Source: a virus. From it: a stretch of DNA of 20,891 nucleotides. Position 1 is the stretch's first letter; the number at the start of each line of letters is the position of its first letter. The translations under genes and the position numbers were made by a program. The notes below the pieces were generated by a model. It had not been told where the DNA came from. It did no database searches and saw only the letters and a program-made list of their open reading frames with translations. The stretch lies in IMG/VR virus record IMGVR_UViG_3300034111_001217, positions 1 through 20,891 of that record; one strand, 5' to 3'. Positions 1 through 5,191 of the stretch are shown piece by piece.

Positions 1-803
1 CCAATCTTTGAGTTATAAACTACTCTCTTTTTACTACGCTTCTTTAAACCTATCGGCCTAATTAATCCTTGCGGGATTAGAAGTTTTTCGAAAGAATCAC
101 AGACTTCTTGCGGAAGTATCGTGGCTAAGAACAGCTCTTAACTATGTACACACCTTTCGTCTATAACTGGCAAACACTTAAGCTTAATTTTTAATTGTAG
201 TTTTTATACCTGAGATAAAAATTGAGTTTTAGTTTTGTAGAATGATTCAAGTAGTGGTTTGCCACCAGCTCCGTTATCTTTTGAACAACGAAATACTATA
301 CTACTCGATGCAATATCCCTACTGCGTTATTTTGAGTCATCTTCATTTATGATTATTGGTATAATTCATAAAAGGATAGTAACAGCACCACCTGTACACA
401 GTCTTATCTTACTACCTTTCGTATAGTTTGATGTTAAGACCACTCTAATAATGAATACCGCAATGATGTAGAGGGATTAAGTCTACACTTCTTACTGATA
501 TTCTATGGGTTATTCTTATTGGTGTTCCCACCTCAACTAAAGTATCTACAATACCCCAGTTACTCAAACTCTTCAATGGTAGTGTTACCCCCACTTACAA
601 AGCCCAAATAATATCCCACTTGCATACTTAAGCTATTCTCCCTTACGGGGAAGGAGCCGCAAACATATCACTTAATATATTCACTTTATCCTTGTTTCCA
701 AGTTTATTTAACGACCATATGCGGCCGATGTTTACTATGTAGAACAAGTCTACTATGTAAAGATTTTAATAATTTAAAGAACTTAATGGTTGTTACCCCA
801 TTG
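1..803 (-). ncRNA. Candidate giant structured noncoding RNA (GOLLD/ROOL-like), runs to window edge
   Basis: No open reading frame of note exists on either strand here, yet the minus strand is full of short hairpins placed downstream of a promoter at 809-840. Stems I can pair by eye (plus coordinates): 785-802; 731-761 (two 5-bp stems around a symmetric 3x3 internal loop); 712-727; 691-702 (GAAA loop); 631-657 (CGTAA loop); 521-532 (GGAA loop); 467-487 (6 bp); 401-440 (6-bp outer helix with an inner GAAA hairpin); 246-285; 126-140; 103-117 and 63-79 (both with CGCAA loops). Large size, many GNRA-like loops and a position next to tRNA/tmRNA genes in a phage fit the GOLLD and ROOL families of large ornate RNAs. 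Membership is inference, and the 3' end may lie beyond base 1. The 5' end is estimated from the promoter. Confidence 0.65.
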
Positions 804-808
804 TTTTA

Positions 809-840
809 TAAATATACGATAATTTTTTTAAACTACCAAA
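809..840 (-). promoter_or_regulatory. Phage promoter, Bacteroidota type, for the large RNA
   Basis: On the minus strand TTTG (840-837) is followed by exactly 20 bases and TATATTTA (816-809). This matches the Bacteroidota -33 TTTG / -7 TAnnTTTG layout. The extended TTTGGTAG block and the ATTATCG just before the -7 element are shared with the copy at 12158-12189 and, with changes, with the copies at 914-945 and 1519-1550. Transcription would begin around 800-804, directly before the first hairpin of the large RNA. Confidence 0.75.
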
Positions 841-854
841 TATATTTAAACTTT

Positions 855-912
855 TTTTCCTAAGATTGAATACCGAGTATCTTTCATCACCTATAAGTTC
901 CAATCTTATATA
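855..912 (-). ncRNA. Candidate small hairpin RNA between tandem promoters
   Basis: Downstream of the promoter at 914-945 the minus strand forms a 7-bp closing helix, AAGATTG pairing with CAATCTT. It encloses about 33 bases that include a smaller GATAC/GTATT hairpin. A following AAGTT could pair back to the internal AACTT to give a pseudoknot. The next promoter begins at 840, so this unit would be only about 60-75 bases long. It has no coding potential. It is too short for a tRNA and has no T-loop. Its ends are approximate, and it could simply be leader sequence for the large RNA. Confidence 0.35.
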
Positions 913-913
913 G

Positions 914-945
914 CTAAGATACGATATGTTTTTCAATCTACCAAA
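914..945 (-). promoter_or_regulatory. Phage promoter, second RNA-locus copy
   Basis: TTTG (945-942), a 20-base spacer and TATCTTAG (921-914) on the minus strand. It keeps the TTTGGTAG block and the TATCG that precedes the -7 element in two sister promoters. It lies between the initiator tRNA and the promoter at 809-840, so the two form a tandem pair about 105 bases apart. Confidence 0.65.
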
Positions 946-953
946 TTTCTTTG

Positions 954-1041
954 GGGATTATTTTGTTAGAGTGTCCGGCTTTCTTCCGTACTGCGTACGT
1001 CACTCAATCGGTTTTATTAGTTGATGGCTTCAACCCTAACA
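954..1041 (-). ncRNA. Structured RNA segment downstream of the initiator tRNA
   Basis: Directly after the tRNA the minus strand folds into a small branched element. TGTTA near 1041 pairs with TAACA near 964 as a closing helix. Inside are GTTGA/TCAAC with a 5-base loop, and GAGTG/CACTC enclosing a CGTAC-GCA-GTACG hairpin. It has no TTCGA-type T-loop, so it is not a tRNA, and no U-run follows, so it is not a simple intrinsic terminator. It may be a 3' processing or stability element of the tmRNA-tRNA transcript, or a small RNA. Manual folding only. Confidence 0.4.
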
Positions 1042-1045
1042 TTTG

Positions 1046-1118
1046 TTGCGATGGAAAGATTCGAACTTCCGACCTCTAGGTTATGAGCCTAGCGAGCTAC
1101 CTCTGCTACTACATCGCG
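1046..1118 (-). tRNA. tRNA-Met(CAU), initiator type
   Basis: The acceptor strands CGCGATG and CATCGCA pair except at the first position, giving a C1-A72 mismatch. That mismatch is the hallmark of bacterial initiator tRNA. The anticodon stem CTAGG/CCTAG carries the loop CTCATAA (anticodon CAT), and the T-loop is TTCGAAT. The D-arm resembles E. coli tRNA-fMet (GGTAGCTCG side, A11-U24 pair) but has an extra or bulged base in its 5' strand. Positions 29-31/39-41 are AGG/CCT rather than the usual three G-C pairs. No CCA is encoded (A73 is followed by CAA). The gene starts 4 bases after the tmRNA 3' end, so both come from one transcript. An elongator or Ile2 identity is less likely because of C1-A72. 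Confidence 0.88.
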
Positions 1119-1122
1119 ATAT

Positions 1123-1495
1123 TGGTGGAGATGAAGGGAGTCGAACCCTTGTCTTACAAAGTAATTATAATACCAGCATGTCACACGTTTAGAATAAAGT
1201 TTTAATCTTACTAACTTTTCAAAAGAATTGGGGTCGGATGGTTAGTCCAACGTTACCACCAACCGATTTAAAGTTTCGGTAAACTTATTTTCACATTCTA
1301 TTTAATTGTCCCATGATGTGTACGGGAGTAATTATGCTGCTACAGCGTAATCGGCACCGATGAAATCCATTAAGGAATCAAAGGTCATAGTTGACATTTC
1401 GTCAGTTATTGTTTTGTGCAGATTTAAGGAGAACTAGCACTTCTCTCCACGTGTGATACTACAATTCTCATTGCAATCAATTCCAAAGCATCCCC
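1123..1495 (-). ncRNA. ssrA: tmRNA (transfer-messenger RNA)
   Basis: tmRNA rescues stalled ribosomes and tags the unfinished protein for proteolysis. The 5' end GGGGATG pairs with CATCTCC before A and an encoded CCA, a 7-bp acceptor with one G-U. The T-arm AAGGG-TTCGACT-CCCTT is perfect. A long helix joins the halves (plus 1449-1456 with 1181-1188, 8 bp). Pseudoknot 1 lies just before the tag: stem 1428-1432/1444-1448, with loop GTGC pairing to GCAC at 1416-1419. Pseudoknots 2 and 3 can also be paired (1309-1312/1324-1327 with 1292-1296/1316-1320; 1272-1276/1281-1285 with 1262-1266/1276-1280). The tag frame ends ADYAVAA, close to the usual YALAA degron. Length is 373 bases, normal for one-piece tmRNA. 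Mature ends need RNase P and 3' processing. Confidence 0.96.
1332..1400 (-). other. tmRNA tag-peptide reading frame (22 codons plus TAA)
   Basis: The resume codon is probably GAA at 1400, about 15 bases after pseudoknot 1 and following CTGAC, which resembles the TAGTC that precedes the E. coli resume codon. The frame runs 22 codons without a stop and ends Ala-Asp-Tyr-Ala-Val-Ala-Ala. GAC at 1403 is an alternative first codon. The tag is about twice the usual 8-12 residues. The hydrophobic ending is the part that ClpXP-type proteases recognise in known tags. The exact resume codon is inferred. Confidence 0.8.
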
Positions 1496-1518
1496 AATAT
1501 TTCAATGAACTTTCTACT

Positions 1519-1550
1519 TAAAGATACAACAATTTATTTAGACTACCAAA
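1519..1550 (-). promoter_or_regulatory. Phage promoter for tmRNA and initiator tRNA
   Basis: TTTG (1550-1547), a 20-base spacer and TATCTTTA (1526-1519) on the minus strand. It carries the shared TTTGGTAG block and the AATAAATT spacer segment also present at 12158-12189. The expected start is about 15-20 bases before the mature tmRNA 5' end at 1495, leaving a short leader for RNase P to remove. Confidence 0.78.
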
Positions 1551-1600
1551 TATTTAAGGTAGTTTGGTATAACTTACTGAGTATCAATCAGTTATATATA

Positions 1601-2725
1601 TTAATATCTAGTAAAACCAATCGTTGCTCTTTCATCCTTACTCTTATCTTGTTGGTTATCAATGTTATAAATTTCGGCTAATGTCATCCCCTCTTTAGCT
1701 TCAGTTTGTTTATTCAACTTCTTTAATAAAGTTTGTGTATCTTCTAATGATAACTTACCAAATTTATGTTCAGCAATCAATCTACCCTTTCTCAATAATG
1801 CACTATCAATCTTTTCCTTATCCATATTAAAAGTAGCAATTACATGTATGTTTAAAATATCACCTAAGATACCATCACTTAAATTCAATAGATTAGAAAC
1901 TCCAACTGAACTACCACTATTTTGTCTATCACCAATTACTTTCTCAGCATCTTCAATAATCAAAACACAATCTTTGTTCTCCATTAAGAACGGAACAAAA
2001 TCTGGATTAACAATACTTTCTGCCATAACAGGTGGTAAAAATAATACCTTCTTACCCAATTCGTGTGCCAAATATTTGAGATAGGTTGTTTTGCCCGTCC
2101 CAGCTAATCCATGTAATAGTACCAACTTAGCTTTGTTATCGTTTTTACCTTGAATAGTATCAACAATATTATTGTGCATATCACTAAACCCAGTTCCATA
2201 ATTCAAATCTAAATCAATTGTTGGTTTACCCAAATCAAATGCTTCAGTTTCAAATCCATATGATGTAGATTTCAATAAATGAATCTTACCTTTCATATCT
2301 TTCTTAGCAAACTTATTCAACTCAGGAAATAAGTCAAACACTTTAGATAACTCACACGTTGATTGAATCCATAATTTCAAAGGTGCTTGCTTTGCTTTCA
2401 AAATTTCTTCCTCACTATCTATCTCTTCACCAGGATATGAATCATTACGATTTGAAAAACCAATATGAATACAATCTTCACCATGCATATATTCATATAC
2501 CGCGGTAATACTATAATCAGTTGGTTCATAATATGTACGTTTTTCATGTACACAAATTAAACCTTTCTCTTTCAAATATGGAATAACACTTTCCTCAAAA
2601 ATTACATTGTTTGAAAAATATGCTACGTTAACCGGCTTACCAGTCTTTTCTGAGATATATTTTTCAGATGGGAACTCACTACCATGTGCCGGTGAGTATA
2701 TTCTATATTGTTCTTTATGTAACAT
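1601..2725 (-). CDS. AAA+ ATPase
   Basis: The protein has 374 residues with an AAA+ core in its second half. Walker A is GLAGTGKT at 206-213, Walker B is LIIEDAE near 255-261, a sensor-1 type asparagine (ATFN) sits at 300, and a likely arginine finger lies in ALLRKGRL at 309-316. The first ~190 residues match nothing I recognise and may bind a substrate or partner. The arrangement resembles single-ring remodelling ATPases of the central AAA family; the target is unknown. It is the last protein gene of the long operon that starts at 12189. Its stop is followed by a weak hairpin and then the tmRNA promoter. It starts 3 bases after the SGNH hydrolase gene stops, so the two are probably translated from one message. 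Confidence 0.85.
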   Translation of the reverse strand: MLHKEQYRIYSPAHGSEFPSEKYISEKTGKPVNVAYFSNNVIFEESVIPYLKEKGLICVHEKRTYYEPTDYSITAVYEYMHGEDCIHIGFSNRNDSYPGEEIDSEEEILKAKQAPLKLWIQSTCELSKVFDLFPELNKFAKKDMKGKIHLLKSTSYGFETEAFDLGKPTIDLDLNYGTGFSDMHNNIVDTIQGKNDNKAKLVLLHGLAGTGKTTYLKYLAHELGKKVLFLPPVMAESIVNPDFVPFLMENKDCVLIIEDAEKVIGDRQNSGSSVGVSNLLNLSDGILGDILNIHVIATFNMDKEKIDSALLRKGRLIAEHKFGKLSLEDTQTLLKKLNKQTEAKEGMTLAEIYNIDNQQDKSKDERATIGFTRY

Positions 2726-2728
2726 ATT

Positions 2729-3487
2729 TTAAATTTTATCTTTTAATAATTTTACTATTTCCATATGACCTTTTGTTGATGGATGTCCTCTTTCTTCAAA
2801 CATACTATCATCCTTAAACCCTTTTAGATATTTTGTTAAGTTTATATCCTTAAAACTTTGTGGAATTTGCTTCCATAAATCTACTAAACCAAAGTAATCG
2901 TTGATATCATCAAATTGTTTTGCCACCTTTTCAGTATTGATATCTTTATTTAGAACTAAAATTTCATCTTCATCATAATCAAAGAATGCATTTATATAAA
3001 GATAAGGTATTTTATTTGCTTCACAAAATGATTTAAGAGATAATATTTGCTGAAATACCCTTAGTAATGAGGGAGTTAGGTTAGTTTGATGAATTACATA
3101 CTTACTATCCGTCAATCTATTCTCATCGATTGTACCCCATTTATCCTTATGTGTCCATAATCTTTCATTTACAAATACATCACCATCAAAATAATCAAAT
3201 CTAGTAGGTGCAGTAAATGAAATTAATACAAACATCTCATCTACTTTAACATACCCTAATTCCTCATTGTAAATTGGCTCACCATTAACAAATTTACATA
3301 AATCTCTTAAAGTATTTCTATAAATTCTATCATTGGATATACCACTGCTCGCTACATTGAAATCTACCAAACCTTTTTCTTTGGCTAACAATGTAGAGAA
3401 TCGGTTAGTTCTGTCCTTTAATTCTGAACCCCAACTAACCGAATCTCCATTTGTATATAATACTTTTAATTTTTTCTCCATACCCAC
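2729..3487 (-). CDS. SGNH/GDSL-family hydrolase-like protein
   Basis: The sequence has the blocks of the SGNH hydrolase fold: GDS at 14-16 (nucleophile Ser16), SSGISND around 47-53 (oxyanion Gly49 and Asn52), and HPSTKGH at 235-241 near the C-terminus, which supplies the catalytic histidine. There is no signal peptide or membrane segment, so it should act in the cytoplasm or on the virion. Family members are esterases or acetyl-hydrolases; the substrate here is unknown. The first codon at 3487 is GTG. An ATG two codons later (3481) is an equally good start. It overlaps the end of the methyltransferase gene by 22 bases, which implies translational coupling. Confidence 0.75.
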   Translation of the reverse strand: MGMEKKLKVLYTNGDSVSWGSELKDRTNRFSTLLAKEKGLVDFNVASSGISNDRIYRNTLRDLCKFVNGEPIYNEELGYVKVDEMFVLISFTAPTRFDYFDGDVFVNERLWTHKDKWGTIDENRLTDSKYVIHQTNLTPSLLRVFQQILSLKSFCEANKIPYLYINAFFDYDEDEILVLNKDINTEKVAKQFDDINDYFGLVDLWKQIPQSFKDINLTKYLKGFKDDSMFEERGHPSTKGHMEIVKLLKDKI

Positions 3488-4698
3488 ATTGGTTCACAAA
3501 ATGTTTTATCTGCTGCTTCTCTTGCCTTTTCTAATGCTTCTTCGGTGTATCTTCCTTCATCACCCTCTATAATTGCTCCTGCACCTGCACTACCAGGTCT
3601 TTTAGCCATTTCCATACCAATACATCCTAAATATTCTGCTCCCTCTTGTTGCTCCAAGAATTCGTTCATAGGAGTAGTGATTGCTCTATACCCTTTATCC
3701 GTTCCTTTTGATGAAGCATACACATCTGCAATGTTTACAATTAGAACACCACCTTTTTTAAGTGTTTTCCAAATCTTTCCTAATGCTTTGTGTAAGAATT
3801 GTTCGTTCCATTCATCAATTGTTTTATATCTAACCCAACTTTGTGTATCATCATATGAATACCTTTCCACACTAAAATAAGGAGGACTTGTAAAAGCAAT
3901 ATCAAAATAGTTATCATATCCAGCATAGTCAAAATCTTCAGCTGGACTCTCCACAAAATCAGCTTTCTTTTCCAATTCAAAGAATCCATTATTCTTTTCA
4001 TAGAACTCCGCCTGTTGTCTATAAATTGGATGGTTTTCTTTTCTCGGGTCAATACCTACATAATGTTTTCCGTATTCACTCGCATAAAAACCACACATTC
4101 TATCTCCCCAACCTGCTGCAAAATCTAATACGGTTTCTGCTTTAAAGTAATCGTATAATGCTTTTGCTACATTTGGTTTGAACTGAGAACAAATATATTT
4201 TCGTAAAGATAAAGCTACTCTTAAACTACCTCTATCAATTTCATCAAATTTTAATGTGTACATTGCACCCATTAGAGTAACCATAAACTCATATGTTCTC
4301 CAAGTTCTATCGGGACCAGGAGATACCGTTCCATCTACACCCCATCTATTCGCTTGTTGAAAATAGTTTGATGCTTGATTTCCAGTATTAACTCGTCTAA
4401 AATACAATTGTTTACCTTCGAATCCTAATCCGAATTTACTATCACCCGCTTTACGAATGAACCACTCATCATCTTTCAATAATTCGTTCCATCTCGTTTT
4501 CTTTAATGCCATATATTCTTTACGGGCATCATCCTCACTAATTTCTTGATAAGGTAGGGGATATTCCATAGCTAATTTTGCTAAGGATTCACACACATCT
4601 GCTTTCTCAAATGTGGTTTGAATATGTTTCCATTGTTCTGCATTGATATACAGGTATGGTGACATATTTTTGAATTGGTCAAAGTAATCTAAATACAT
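3466..4698 (-). CDS. DNA methyltransferase (SPPY type)
   Basis: The protein has 410 residues. An AdoMet-binding motif I, LDFAAGWGDR, lies at about 191-200, with an acidic motif-II-like VGIDPR at 214-219. The catalytic motif TSPPYF at 270-275 is typical of amino-group (N6-adenine or N4-cytosine) DNA methyltransferases. A KGG followed by a hydrophobic strand at about 315-321 fits the later strands of the fold. The ~180-residue N-terminal part may be the target-recognition region. No restriction endonuclease gene is adjacent, so it is probably a solitary methylase for self-protection or regulation. It follows thioredoxin by 36 AT-rich bases and overlaps the SGNH gene. Which base is methylated cannot be told from this motif alone. 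Confidence 0.82.
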   Translation of the reverse strand: MYLDYFDQFKNMSPYLYINAEQWKHIQTTFEKADVCESLAKLAMEYPLPYQEISEDDARKEYMALKKTRWNELLKDDEWFIRKAGDSKFGLGFEGKQLYFRRVNTGNQASNYFQQANRWGVDGTVSPGPDRTWRTYEFMVTLMGAMYTLKFDEIDRGSLRVALSLRKYICSQFKPNVAKALYDYFKAETVLDFAAGWGDRMCGFYASEYGKHYVGIDPRKENHPIYRQQAEFYEKNNGFFELEKKADFVESPAEDFDYAGYDNYFDIAFTSPPYFSVERYSYDDTQSWVRYKTIDEWNEQFLHKALGKIWKTLKKGGVLIVNIADVYASSKGTDKGYRAITTPMNEFLEQQEGAEYLGCIGMEMAKRPGSAGAGAIIEGDEGRYTEEALEKAREAADKTFCEPMWVWRKN

Positions 4699-4734
4699 AT
4701 AACTAAATTTACGAAAATTATTTAATAAAACCTA

Positions 4735-5007
4735 TTATTTTATAGCTTCATTTATAGCATTTACATATGCTATCTTAGAACTTAATCCGGTGAAACGTTC
4801 TACCACTTCACCATCTTTTTCAATAATGATTGTTGGAACTGATGTTACACCATATGTTACAACTTGTTCATTGAAATCATCTACATCGTATTCTTCAAAC
4901 TTCACATTTGAATTAGCACTAAAACTTTCTTTAATCTGCACTAATACTGGAGCCAATGCCCTACAAGGTCCACACCATGTTGCTCCAAATTTTTTAACTA
5001 CTACCAT
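4735..5007 (-). CDS. Thioredoxin
   Basis: A compact 90-residue thioredoxin fold. The active site WCGPC has its cysteines at 12 and 15, and the cis-proline is Pro58 in TSVPT. It lacks a signal peptide and so is cytoplasmic. The gene lies two positions downstream of the ribonucleotide reductase and overlaps the DUF5522 gene by 14 bases. The natural reading is that it reduces the C-terminal cysteine pair of that reductase. At 90 residues it is slightly shorter than the usual ~105; the missing part is N-terminal. A glutaredoxin is excluded by the CGPC centre. Confidence 0.93.
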   Translation of the reverse strand: MVVVKKFGATWCGPCRALAPVLVQIKESFSANSNVKFEEYDVDDFNEQVVTYGVTSVPTIIIEKDGEVVERFTGLSSKIAYVNAINEAIK

Positions 5008-5191
5008 CTTTTTTTGTTTTTAATTGTTTATTTCCTTTTATACCAACTGGAATATATGGACAATGGCGGCACCCACTCCCACAGCAATCACCTCGTTGAA
5101 GGTGATACTCAGGAGTGAACACCACTTTACCATTTTCCAAATAATATAATGTCTTATCATCTTTATTTAATTTCACACGCACCCCCTGCAC
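4994..5191 (-). CDS. DUF5522-like small cysteine-rich protein
   Basis: A 65-residue protein with the block YHLQRGDCCGSGCRHCPY at about 29-46. This resembles DUF5522, small cytoplasmic proteins I associate with Bacteroidota. Four cysteines and two histidines within about 15 residues suggest a metal site, possibly zinc or iron; this is inference. The start overlaps the reductase by 29 bases and the end overlaps thioredoxin by 14 bases, so the three genes form a tightly coupled set. A role in reductase maintenance is possible but not shown by the sequence. Confidence 0.72.
   Translation of the reverse strand: MQGVRVKLNKDDKTLYYLENGKVVFTPEYHLQRGDCCGSGCRHCPYIPVGIKGNKQLKTKKDGSS

Noticed and set aside
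855-912. tRNA gene
   Set aside because: The 7-bp closing helix is acceptor-like, but only about 33 bases lie inside and there is no T-loop or anticodon arm.
1560-1600. Intrinsic terminator after the AAA+ ATPase gene
   Set aside because: A 5-6 bp ACTGA/TCAGT hairpin is present, but it has no U-run and low GC; read-through into the tmRNA unit is possible.
3780-4052. 90-codon minus-strand frame inside the methyltransferase gene
   Set aside because: It lies within the SPPY methyltransferase in another frame and its product has no recognisable pattern.
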